Assembly: GCA_025153755.1 (NCBI GenBank)
Contig: JAOALD010000001.1
Coordinates: 558,001 to 622,000 of the forward strand
DNA: 64,000 nucleotides
Origin: SAR92 clade bacterium H921
Lineage (GTDB): Bacteria > Pseudomonadota > Gammaproteobacteria > Pseudomonadales > Porticoccaceae
Reading direction: 5' to 3'
Shown here: positions 54,336 through 61,868 of the stretch, piece after piece
How the letters are laid out: each line of letters opens with the position of its first letter
Numbering within the stretch: the first letter of the stretch is position 1
Notes under the pieces: generated by a model
Seen by the model: the letters and a program-made list of their open reading frames with translations, nothing else
The model's database searches: none
What the model was told of the DNA's origin: nothing
Position numbers and translations under genes: made by a program

Positions 54336-56093
54336 TTAATTTTTGTCTTCATTGTCGACATACTCCCAAGTATAGCCTCCTGCTCTTTTTCTATGGCCTC
54401 TACAAACAGAAGTTATCTTTGATGCGTGGACATGGTGTGTTGTTGAACGCATTGCTTTCTCTGCAAGTGCTGTGGTTTCAAATTCTTCTCCCGTTTCAAT
54501 GCATCGGACTGGTTTATGATAAGCTCGTTTTTCTTTTAACGGAGGAATTTTAAGATGATTGAAATTATCTGCTCTAAACCAACGGATACCGTTACTAATC
54601 TGTCTACCATTTTGACTATTGATTATTGATGAGACATTGCCGAATCCAAGGGCTGACGCTTCAGAAACACTACTTAATCGATATTTAACTTCATTTGTTT
54701 CTGCATCGATACCTATGATAGCAATGGGCTGGTTAGACATATCTTTTTCTCTACCGACATCGCGCGGCCCAAACTCGACCGATATAAAGTGATTTAATTC
54801 CTCCTTGTACTCTAAATCATTGATTTTATTTGATTTTATATCATCTGCTAACCTAACTATATAGTTTATTATCTCGGCTTTTTTAGCTTTTTGAAAGATC
54901 TCCGTGTCACCACCCCATCTCTTCCTGTCTTGTAACTGACCTCTAAGACCTTTGGCCTGAATTTCATAATCTCTGAAGTTTGCAAACTTTCGTTTAACCC
55001 GATTCTCTAAAAAATACACATGACGCTCTTTTGATTCAAGCTTAAAAAATATAGTCTTTAGAGAGTAGCCATACCTTTGTTCTAATGTTCTTGTTGTAAC
55101 ACCGACTTTCAAACCACTAATTCCTTCGACCTCCACTTCCATAACCCCAATAACAGCAGACTCACCATATTCGCCGCTTTCAATGAATCTAAGATATCTA
55201 GCGTGTGCTGTTCCCCCTCCTGCAGTTGTACATAGATCACAAATAAACGTTGATCTTTTAAAATGATTGAGATCAACTCTTGGTCGAAATCCATGATCAT
55301 CTTTAGAGCAAAAGTAGCCGATTTTGGATGCCTCGGCTGTTTCATCAAAAATAACATCAAGAATAGTGATGTTATCTGGTAGGTCTCGCATTTGACCGAC
55401 TTTGTTCTTTACGGAAGATAAATCAAGTCGATTTGATTGCATTGCGATGGTCGAACATTCATCACATCCTAATGCCTTGCCGTACTTTAAATTATTAGGA
55501 TTCGTTGTTCTATGTGATGTTTTATGAATCTTACAGTATAAATTTACTGCTTCATGCCACCCCTGAAACTTAGATCGAAGTTCTAGCCTTTCAGATAAAT
55601 GTTCATTAAACCAAAATAGGAATTTTGGCTCCTCTCTTTTTAAGCTATCTCTGGTAACTTGCTCTTTCCAACAGTACTTACAACCTCCATTAAGCAAAGT
55701 AATGTGCTTATCTGGAATTATAAAAAAACTATTCGAATGCTTAACACAGAATATTTTCACATCCGGTGTCTTAGCCGTTTTAAATACAGGTAGAGTATTT
55801 TTGTAACAAAAGCTAATACCATGTTTCTTAGTAGCACGCTGTATCCACCTTGTATGATTTCCAATACGCATCTTTTCTATTGCTTCAGGTGAGTATCGGG
55901 GAGTTTTAGAGTAGTCTTTTGTGTGCTTCCTATAATCAGATTTCGAGGTAGGATCAATACAATCATCGGGAGACCAGCCATTGTTAAGGCGGCCCACAGT
56001 AAGTTGATAGTCAAGGTTATAATTTTTGCTGAATGCCTTAATAGACGGATATTCAGTCCCATCTTTCATTTTTACTTTTCTAGTAATGGACAT
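54336..56093 (-). CDS. GIY-YIG nuclease-like protein with zinc ribbons and NUMOD repeats
   Basis: A 585-residue protein. Three Cys-rich ribbons (about residues 114-145, 184-211 and 261-290) have FCVKH...CKYC, YCKIH...CDEC and FCSKD...CDLC pairs. A GIY-YIG-like core lies at about 310-400 (AVIGVMEVEVEG, GLKVGVTTRTLEQR, then FLENRVKRKF with the catalytic Glu). NUMOD1-type DNA-binding repeats lie at about 470-585. Such mixes occur in homing endonucleases. The start at 56093 has GGAG eight bases upstream; a start at 56117 lacks one. It is last in the Zorya-like operon, 53 bases after the HNH gene. Confidence 0.72.
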   Translation of the reverse strand: MSITRKVKMKDGTEYPSIKAFSKNYNLDYQLTVGRLNNGWSPDDCIDPTSKSDYRKHTKDYSKTPRYSPEAIEKMRIGNHTRWIQRATKKHGISFCYKNTLPVFKTAKTPDVKIFCVKHSNSFFIIPDKHITLLNGGCKYCWKEQVTRDSLKREEPKFLFWFNEHLSERLELRSKFQGWHEAVNLYCKIHKTSHRTTNPNNLKYGKALGCDECSTIAMQSNRLDLSSVKNKVGQMRDLPDNITILDVIFDETAEASKIGYFCSKDDHGFRPRVDLNHFKRSTFICDLCTTAGGGTAHARYLRFIESGEYGESAVIGVMEVEVEGISGLKVGVTTRTLEQRYGYSLKTIFFKLESKERHVYFLENRVKRKFANFRDYEIQAKGLRGQLQDRKRWGGDTEIFQKAKKAEIINYIVRLADDIKSNKINDLEYKEELNHFISVEFGPRDVGREKDMSNQPIAIIGIDAETNEVKYRLSSVSEASALGFGNVSSIINSQNGRQISNGIRWFRADNFNHLKIPPLKEKRAYHKPVRCIETGEEFETTALAEKAMRSTTHHVHASKITSVCRGHRKRAGGYTWEYVDNEDKN

Positions 56094-56146
56094 CTTTTGT
56101 CTCCATATTGGGAGCATCCTGAAAATTATACAAAAGGGACTATTAT

Positions 56147-57034
56147 TTAAGTTCTATTTGAGATGATATGGCGCTCTATATCAGAAGCCACATGCATACT
56201 TTCGTGATGGGGCTGATTTTTATGGCAAAGAGCGCAGAGTACAGACAGGTTGGACCAGCTATTATCTCCCTTCACACCATTAATATGATGGACATGCAAT
56301 CCCTTCTTCATCTGGCTCATATTTACCCCGCAGCTTGAGCATTCCCACCCACATCGTTGTCGAAGCTCAGTCGATATTTTCGGAAAGTCATAAGTGTAGC
56401 CGCCCCGCGGCTGCGATGCTGCGGTATGCTTCGGGGTGAATTTCATAACGTTAAATGTGCCATCGTTTTCATCTAAGTAAGTCTGCAATGAGAAGTTTTT
56501 GACAGCCTCCACTCGATCAACTTTAGGTTGCCTAAGGCTAAAGTCGTGGTATATGAGCTGATCCAAGCAATTTTGGCATGGAGCAAGTCTTATATTGTCT
56601 AAGATGTGATGCTCTCCATGTAGCGAAATTTGATCTGGGTCTCGCTCGCTTGCCTCTACCTGAAACAGTCCTGACTTAGATCTTGAGAGAACATACCGTG
56701 CAAACCTACCTCTCTTTTCCATCCTGACAAGGACATCACACCAAGTAAAGTGGAAGCGGGGGGCGCTCTGTTGAGGAAAATCTGCCTCCAAATCGAGTTT
56801 ACTATTACTGGAATTAAAAATATAAAGGATTGCAAGAGCATTACCTTTATAAGTTAGGAATGATCCTACTGTCTTGATATCCTCTCGTTCAACAATGAGC
56901 CCCTCATTCTTCTCAAGCTGGACAACTACCTTCTCAAAGTCGGACAGCGTAGCCCCAAACTCGAGCTGAGGTAGATCCGAACCAAGACGAGCCCTAAGCG
57001 AATCAAGCCGCTGAAAGCTATCAGAGAGCTTCAT
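56147..57034 (-). CDS. HNH endonuclease of the Zorya-like operon (ZorE-like)
   Basis: A 295-residue protein. The C-terminal part is an HNH domain: CGWECSSCG, LHVHHINGVKGDNSWSNL, VLCALCHKNQPHH. A Cys pair in the middle (CQNCLDQL) may bind another zinc. The N-terminal 180 residues are unrecognised. It overlaps zorB by 14 bases, so it is translated with it. In Zorya type II, zorA and zorB are followed by zorE, an HNH nuclease; this gene stands in that place and is probably the same or a variant. Confidence 0.75.
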   Translation of the reverse strand: MKLSDSFQRLDSLRARLGSDLPQLEFGATLSDFEKVVVQLEKNEGLIVEREDIKTVGSFLTYKGNALAILYIFNSSNSKLDLEADFPQQSAPRFHFTWCDVLVRMEKRGRFARYVLSRSKSGLFQVEASERDPDQISLHGEHHILDNIRLAPCQNCLDQLIYHDFSLRQPKVDRVEAVKNFSLQTYLDENDGTFNVMKFTPKHTAASQPRGGYTYDFPKISTELRQRCGWECSSCGVNMSQMKKGLHVHHINGVKGDNSWSNLSVLCALCHKNQPHHESMHVASDIERHIISNRT

Positions 57035-57716
57035 TACGCTTCAACTCGGTAACACGGTTAAGAAGTTTTTCCTCTGCACGAGTTTTCATTCTAAATTCAA
57101 CTCTGCGAGACTTGTCATAAAGTTCTGTATTACCAGCTTTGATGAGATCACTCGATGACATTCCGTGAGCGGTCATACTTGAAAAACTCCAATCTAGATA
57201 GTCAGAATTTGATGCGATACTGGGGATATTCAGGGCATAGCTCATAACGTTTCTGGATCTATTTTGAGATAGCTCAGTATTGTATATGTACCCACTGAGC
57301 GGAGTATCAGTCCTCTTTATTGTAGAATCGGTATGCCCTTCGATTCTTAGCTCACTTATAGATTCGTTGTACTCCCATACAACTTCCATTAGCCGAGGTA
57401 TAAAATTGTCTAGCAGGATCCTAAAACTTGGGGAGAGGCGCGAGCTCGCCCGCTCAAAGCTCGAATCGCTTTGAAAGCGGATTAACAAGCCACCCTCACA
57501 TATTGACATATTCCAGCGGTCGATATCTTGAGAGAATTCCGCTACTAGATCATCACAAATGTCATCGCGAACATCACTCACTTCATCAAACAATTTATTC
57601 ACGTTCTCAATATATATCACTGCGATAAACAGGAAAATCATCATTAAGCCCGCCATCATATCTGCAGCAGATATCCATGTATCATCATCATTAGAAGTTG
57701 TAGATAAAAATTTCAT
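57021..57716 (-). CDS. zorB: ZorB-like MotB/OmpA-domain motor protein
   Basis: A 231-residue protein. One N-terminal membrane helix carries the motor Asp (Asp19 in WISAADMMAGLMMIFLF). The periplasmic OmpA/MotB peptidoglycan-binding domain follows (IEGHTDSTI, LSQNRSRNVMSYAL, KSRRVEFRM). It should assemble as a dimer inside a ZorA ring and use ion flow. It starts 11 bases after the zorA stop. Confidence 0.85.
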   Translation of the reverse strand: MKFLSTTSNDDDTWISAADMMAGLMMIFLFIAVIYIENVNKLFDEVSDVRDDICDDLVAEFSQDIDRWNMSICEGGLLIRFQSDSSFERASSRLSPSFRILLDNFIPRLMEVVWEYNESISELRIEGHTDSTIKRTDTPLSGYIYNTELSQNRSRNVMSYALNIPSIASNSDYLDWSFSSMTAHGMSSSDLIKAGNTELYDKSRRVEFRMKTRAEEKLLNRVTELKRNEAL

Positions 57717-57727
57717 ATATTGACCTA

Positions 57728-59125
57728 TTAATTCCTAGAAATTTTAGAGGTCAGATCAATTATTTTAGATGCAGATTGCTCATAGGTTTCCACGAACCTA
57801 TCTGTTATCGACACTAAATTATTTCCCATCTTATCAAGCGAACGCTGGAGCTGTTCCTGCATTCCCTTATCTAGGGTCTGCAGCGATTGATTCATTAGTT
57901 CTGTATTCTCGGCAAGAGACTGATCAATGCGCGATTTTATATCATTCGAGGTCGACTTCTGGCTCTCACTAAAGTCTTTAACAATTGACTCAACCTCGGT
58001 ACCCACCTTCTTGGTAGATTCAAGGACATTGTCAGCCGCAATATTAAGGCTATCGAGTACACCCTGAAACTTATTTTGCTGCTCAGCATACATTTTTTCA
58101 GAATTTTCAAATGATGAGGCCATTAAATCATTTAGTCCGCCTGTTAGATCCTTTATCGTTTGCTGAGTTTCCATTTGAGAATCACGCATTGAACCAAACT
58201 GCTTGTCGATGACAGATAGCTCATCCTGAATAGATTGCTTTAAACCCTCCGTTAGATTTGTGATTTGTTCTTTAATGGATGGGACTGCGTTTTCAGCATT
58301 TTTCTTCATTTCATCTAAGGATGATAAGCCCTCATATAGCTGACTCATTCTTTGATCTGTTGCTTCAAAAACAGCAGTGATCTTATCCATGTGTTCGGGT
58401 ATTTGTTGGGTCGAACCCTCGATCAGCTGAACACTCTTTTGCACTTCGTCGATACCACTTTGGGCCGAAAGGAAAGCTTCTGTAAGGGCTCTGACCTGCT
58501 CTTTGTGCTCCTGTTGCCACTCTAACTGTGCCCCGACTGCATCATTGAGTTGCTTAAAGTTATCGCCGAATTGCTCTGATATTTTCTCATTAAAGTCTCT
58601 AATAACAGCCTCTAAAGCCTCTACAAGAGCCTTACTGCCGTCCTCAGAAACTTTTTCTGCAAAGTCTCTAAAGTCATTCCTAAGTTTACTAAACTGAGTT
58701 GAAAGACTTGAATCACCTTCGCCCACCAAAGCCTCTCTAACTTGGTTAGTCCCTTTAGTGATTTCTCGTAGTTCTAGCAGTAAGTCTTCTGCAGATGCAT
58801 CATCTACAGATTGGTTGCTTCGTATTGATGGATAAACCATGCGGAAAAAGAGGCTTGCACCGAGTCCAACCACACTGGATAAAAATGCTAATTTTAATCC
58901 GCCTAGGAGTTTTGGAATTGATCCATCCATGTCGAGAACATCAAAAGCCTGAAGTGCTAAAAAGATACCAAGAAAGGTAAAAAATATACCGAACGACGTA
59001 AGGATAGTCGGTCCATTGGAAGATATAGCTGAGAGAGTCTTGCCTTTTGAGTTGATACCAACAAGACATATAAGGAAGGTGATTAATATTACACATACTG
59101 AAATTAGCTGGAGCGAACTGTCCAT
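57728..59125 (-). CDS. zorA: ZorA-like MotA/TolQ/ExbB-family motor with coiled-coil tail
   Basis: A 465-residue protein. The first 105 residues hold three membrane helices with the MotA/ExbB pattern (GPTILTSFGIFFTFLGIFLAL, LGGLKLAFLSSVVGLGASLFF). The remaining 350 residues are mostly heptad-like coiled coil rich in Glu, Gln, Ser and Lys, the cytoplasmic tail typical of ZorA. It is the first gene of the operon zorA-zorB-HNH-GIY-YIG. It may also be called a MotA/TolQ/ExbB channel protein. Confidence 0.85.
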   Translation of the reverse strand: MDSSLQLISVCVILITFLICLVGINSKGKTLSAISSNGPTILTSFGIFFTFLGIFLALQAFDVLDMDGSIPKLLGGLKLAFLSSVVGLGASLFFRMVYPSIRSNQSVDDASAEDLLLELREITKGTNQVREALVGEGDSSLSTQFSKLRNDFRDFAEKVSEDGSKALVEALEAVIRDFNEKISEQFGDNFKQLNDAVGAQLEWQQEHKEQVRALTEAFLSAQSGIDEVQKSVQLIEGSTQQIPEHMDKITAVFEATDQRMSQLYEGLSSLDEMKKNAENAVPSIKEQITNLTEGLKQSIQDELSVIDKQFGSMRDSQMETQQTIKDLTGGLNDLMASSFENSEKMYAEQQNKFQGVLDSLNIAADNVLESTKKVGTEVESIVKDFSESQKSTSNDIKSRIDQSLAENTELMNQSLQTLDKGMQEQLQRSLDKMGNNLVSITDRFVETYEQSASKIIDLTSKISRN

Positions 59126-59638
59126 GGTTACATCCTAAAGTTTTATCTATTCGTTATTGTATGTCCTTAGATTGCAAATAGGCTACCAAATCTTAGAGAG
59201 AACCCAGAAATAATTAACATATGGCTATGATACCAATGATCTAACCTTTAGCGATGAATCTATGGGGAGTGATCTAACGACTGTTATCCATCTAGCTATC
59301 TCTATTTGTAGATCCTATCAATCGGATAACTCGTGTGTGGGGAAAACTATAAATAATATCTTCCTAAAGTCTCAACCTTCTCTGTTCAGGGCTAGATTAA
59401 GGTTGCTTTTAACTGTATTTTTGTTAAGGTCTTTGACAAGCACCGATTTGATCCAGATTGCGGGGTGCTATATAAGTTCCAGCTAAACCGGACGGTTGAT
59501 GATCTCAACTAGTGAACCCGATTTGGCTCTGCTGGATTGGGTTTTTTGCATTTCATGGGTTGGCTTTCCCTAAAAGCTGGGCATTTGATAACCAGATTGT
59601 GCGCCCGCATTTTGCTAAGCACTAAAGAGGATACTGTT
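59126..59638. other. Divergent promoter region of the Zorya-like operon
   Basis: About 510 bases between zorA (minus) and the small-gene cluster (plus). It should hold both promoters. A 74-codon open frame at 59262-59486 has no protein-like character. The right end contains the first leader repeat. Confidence 0.5.
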
Positions 59639-59644
59639 ATGTCA
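59580..59644 (+). repeat. Duplicated leader, copy 1
   Basis: Sixty-five bases ending in the ATGTCA of the 135-residue gene. It matches 60081-60145 at 61 of 65 positions and includes the ribosome site AAAGAGGATA. All four differences would change an amino acid if translated in the downstream frame, so it is likely a non-coding leader. Confidence 0.93.
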
Positions 59645-60046
59645 CACCAAAAATCTACTCCCTCCGGCCATGAACGGTCCAATAAAAGGACATCGGCAGG
59701 TGTCCGTTTCGCAGATGTCCCAGAGGATTCTCGCCATCTAGTGGAATGGATCGAGGGATGTCACAGTTTTCATGCACAGCTCCCTAGTCTTGACGACCTC
59801 CCTATACCTGTAGCCCTTTCAGAACTGCCAAGACTTCACCCTGATCGCCCAAGAGGCTCTAGAGCGATGTTATGTGCACATGGTGCAAAGGGACGCTTAG
59901 ACGGGCTCAGGGCAGGTGCATGGACGGTTACACCCTTCAATGATTGGCGCTTCGCGGTCTTCGATGATGGTGAGATTGGCTGGATTCCTAAAGAGACTGT
60001 TTTACCTGCGTCGCTGTTTGTTCCATTCAGAAATGATATTAATTAA
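59639..60046 (+). CDS. Unknown protein, SH3-like C-terminus
   Basis: A 135-residue protein I do not recognise. The N-terminal 30 residues are basic and Ser/Thr-rich. The C-terminal part (AWTVTPFNDWRFAVFDDGEIGWIPKETVL) resembles an SH3-type beta barrel closing on GWIP. Upstream is the leader repeat with AAAGAGGATA. It is the first of three plus-strand genes that diverge from zorA. Confidence 0.65.
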   Translation: MSHQKSTPSGHERSNKRTSAGVRFADVPEDSRHLVEWIEGCHSFHAQLPSLDDLPIPVALSELPRLHPDRPRGSRAMLCAHGAKGRLDGLRAGAWTVTPFNDWRFAVFDDGEIGWIPKETVLPASLFVPFRNDIN

Positions 60047-60061
60047 ATCTACTTAATAGGT

Positions 60062-60080
60062 TAGTCGTCCTTAACGACTA
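60062..60080. repeat. Perfect hairpin between small island genes
   Basis: TAGTCGT and ACGACTA form a 7-bp stem with loop CCTTA, just before the second leader repeat. No T run follows, so it is not a standard terminator. It may be an operator or processing site. Confidence 0.5.
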
Positions 60081-60145
60081 GGCATTTGATAACCAGATTG
60101 TGCGCCTGCATGTTGCGAAGCACTAAAGAGGATAATGTTATGTCA
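60081..60145 (+). repeat. Duplicated leader, copy 2
   Basis: The second copy of the 65-base leader, ending in the ATGTCA of the 59-residue gene; 61 of 65 bases match copy 1. Confidence 0.93.
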
Positions 60146-60319
60146 AATATCAATCGACGACCCAATGGTGAGCCCAAAAAACCTGTCTTAAAAAGATATA
60201 AAGGTCGTGTAAAGGTCCAGTATCTAACTCCTGAAGAGGCTCGTGAATTCAACACAAGAATGGGTATACCCAATAGCTATTTAGTTATCGGGCCCACGCT
60301 CAAAGGAGGCCAAGAATGA
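60140..60319 (+). CDS. Small basic protein, unknown
   Basis: A 59-residue protein, Lys/Arg-rich in its first half (KKPVLKRYKGRVKVQYLTPEE). The ATG at 60140 follows the leader's AAAGAGGATAA. It overlaps the next gene by four bases (ATGA). The basic N-terminal half may bind nucleic acid, which is inference. Confidence 0.6.
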   Translation: MSNINRRPNGEPKKPVLKRYKGRVKVQYLTPEEAREFNTRMGIPNSYLVIGPTLKGGQE

Positions 60320-60819
60320 GTATTCACTCAATCCCAATGAGCTTCGCAGATCTGCCTCAACAGCGCGTTTATGAAGTTAAACCGTTGCCTGCAGAAATAA
60401 TGCAATTGTCAGTTGAGCTACTGGATTATGAACAGGAACACGGGCTGGTTGGGATACCGAATGCGCCGACAGAACAATCCCTTGCTTTAGCTCAGGTCGA
60501 GTGGTCATGGAGCCCAATGCATAGCCGAGTAGATCAATATGTCCTCCATAAAGGAGCAGACTATTGGCTACTATGGTGCGGTACCCATGATGATAATGCA
60601 GGAACCGATATAAACCATTGGTTTCCAGCAGCGATCCTACCCATTAGTGATGCGGGCGAAATGCTAGTTGGGGTTACGCTTCTAAAAGCTTTTTGGGATA
60701 GGGAGGTGAGCTGGCTAAATCTAGAGAAATATCACTGGATTAACGCAGAGGGTGTACTATCCGTCGCGGACTTAGAGAGCATTGCGGTAAGCATATGGCC
60801 AAGTGTGGAGGGGGACTAG
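60316..60819 (+). CDS. Unknown protein, Trp-rich
   Basis: A 167-residue acidic protein with many tryptophans (VEWSWSPMHSRVDQYVLHKG, then ADYWLLWCGTHDDN). I do not recognise it. It is coupled to the 59-residue gene by overlap. Its place beside a defence operon may mean a helper or inhibitor, but nothing in the sequence shows that. Confidence 0.65.
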   Translation: MSIHSIPMSFADLPQQRVYEVKPLPAEIMQLSVELLDYEQEHGLVGIPNAPTEQSLALAQVEWSWSPMHSRVDQYVLHKGADYWLLWCGTHDDNAGTDINHWFPAAILPISDAGEMLVGVTLLKAFWDREVSWLNLEKYHWINAEGVLSVADLESIAVSIWPSVEGD

Positions 60820-60860
60820 CAGAGGATTTTGTTCCGCATGGAAGCGTAGCAAAACTAAGT

Positions 60861-61175
60861 TTAGCGACGATCTATAGCAGGGGTGTCGTATATATCCCAG
60901 TTATCGGGAGCAGTCTCGAGATTGGACTTCGTTTCGAGACGCCGCTCTTGCCTTGTAATACCAAACACTGCGATGTGTTGCTCGTCGATGATGCTTTGAA
61001 GCTCTCGCTTATCTAATATCTCGGTAAGGAGCCCAGCTTCCATATAGCCGTCTATTTCGTGGCTAAGCATCTTTCGATGGTCCGACTTGGTGTCGCTGAT
61101 TGAGTAGAACCGTCTGAGGCGATCCTTGATTCCATCAATGTACTTTAATTTTTGGTAATGGCTATTTAATGTCAT
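60861..61175 (-). CDS. Hypothetical protein near island right end
   Basis: A 104-residue charged, mainly helical protein (RELQSIIDEQHIAVFGITRQERR). I know no family. No clear ribosome site is seen before its ATG, and the start is ambiguous because a plus-strand frame begins within it. Confidence 0.5.
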   Translation of the reverse strand: MTLNSHYQKLKYIDGIKDRLRRFYSISDTKSDHRKMLSHEIDGYMEAGLLTEILDKRELQSIIDEQHIAVFGITRQERRLETKSNLETAPDNWDIYDTPAIDRR

Positions 61176-61222
61176 ACAACAATTATACAGAAAAAGTTAC
61201 ACAACTAAGGAATTTAGAAAAC

Positions 61223-61453
61223 ATGAGAGAGTTAAAAAATGGAAACGTAGATGAGTTTTTCTCCAAGGATGAGTTTGATGAGCTTAAAAAGGAGCACTAT
61301 TTTGATGTGACGACGCGATACAGTGCGGTCGAAGTGGCTGAACTTTATCGGGGTGTTGAGGCCTTATGCGGACCAGTATTGGGGCGCAATATTTTGGCGT
61401 TTCCCGCAAAACTCCCGCAAGCAAGTACGAGTGAAAAAGTGATAGTGAGGTAA
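61223..61453 (+). CDS. Small protein next to the attachment site
   Basis: A 76-residue acidic helical protein (VDEFFSKDEFDELKKEHYFD, AVEVAELYRGVEALCG). The start at 61223 has AAGGAA ten bases upstream. A longer version from 61169 overlaps the divergent gene. Its 3' end contains the putative arm-type repeats and lies 14 bases from the att repeat, where islands often keep a directionality factor; no such family is visible. Confidence 0.5.
   Translation: MRELKNGNVDEFFSKDEFDELKKEHYFDVTTRYSAVEVAELYRGVEALCGPVLGRNILAFPAKLPQASTSEKVIVR
61401..61419. promoter_or_regulatory. Putative integrase arm-type sites
   Basis: On the minus strand there are two tandem TTGCGGGA copies about 11 bases apart. A related form (GGGGGACTTTTGCGGAAG on the minus strand) occurs at about 50238-50257 near the other island end. 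Repeats inside both ends are typical of tyrosine integrase arm sites. Confidence 0.4.
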
Positions 61454-61467
61454 ATGATTGATTTTGA

Positions 61468-61514
61468 TGGTAGCTACGGGTGGACTTGAACCACCGACCC
61501 CAGCATTATGAATG
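61468..61514 (-). repeat. Island attachment repeat, tRNA-proximal copy
   Basis: Perfect 47-base copy of 50100-50146, formed by the 3' half of the intact tRNA-Met gene. The island lies between the two. Confidence 0.93.
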
Positions 61515-61544
61515 CTGTGCTCTAACCAGCTGAGCTACGTAGCC
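61468..61544 (-). tRNA. tRNA-Met (CAT), elongator
   Basis: 77 bases including the encoded CCA. The cloverleaf is plain: acceptor GGCTACG/CGTAGCT (first pair G-U), D-loop AGCTGGTTAGAG, anticodon CAT at 61508-61510, and T-loop GGTTCAAGTCC. The length and GGCTACG start match elongator tRNA-Met. It serves as integration site for the 11.4-kb island. Confidence 0.96.
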
Positions 61545-61868
61545 ACAATTTCTTGCATTCCCGTTTTGATCGACAGACCAATAGGGGCGCGCATTTTCGC
61601 CAGACAGCGCCGCTTTGTCAAGAACTTCGGGGCTGTTGCGCCGATTTGGCGATTCACCATAATTTTTGGTAGTTATCCTAGACCAAATACGACCAGTTAT
61701 ACTTCATCTCAAGTATTGGGCAGTTGATCAAATTTCCTCGAATGCTTGCATAGAAAGCTTGTTCCTCTGATCTGTCTTAGCTGCCGGTTTACTTTGTACC
61801 TGTATGATCCTAGGGGCTTTAAATATCTTTGTTTTAACCGCTTGCTGAGATCGACCTAGGTCACAGTG
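61545..61868. other. Intergenic region beyond the tRNA
   Basis: About 320 bases between the tRNA 5' end and the convergent end of the sorbosone dehydrogenase-like gene. It should carry the tRNA promoter, which would lie just above 61544. No gene is seen. Confidence 0.4.

Noticed and set aside
59262-59486. 74-codon open frame upstream of zorA
   Set aside because: Composition is unlike a protein and there is no ribosome site.
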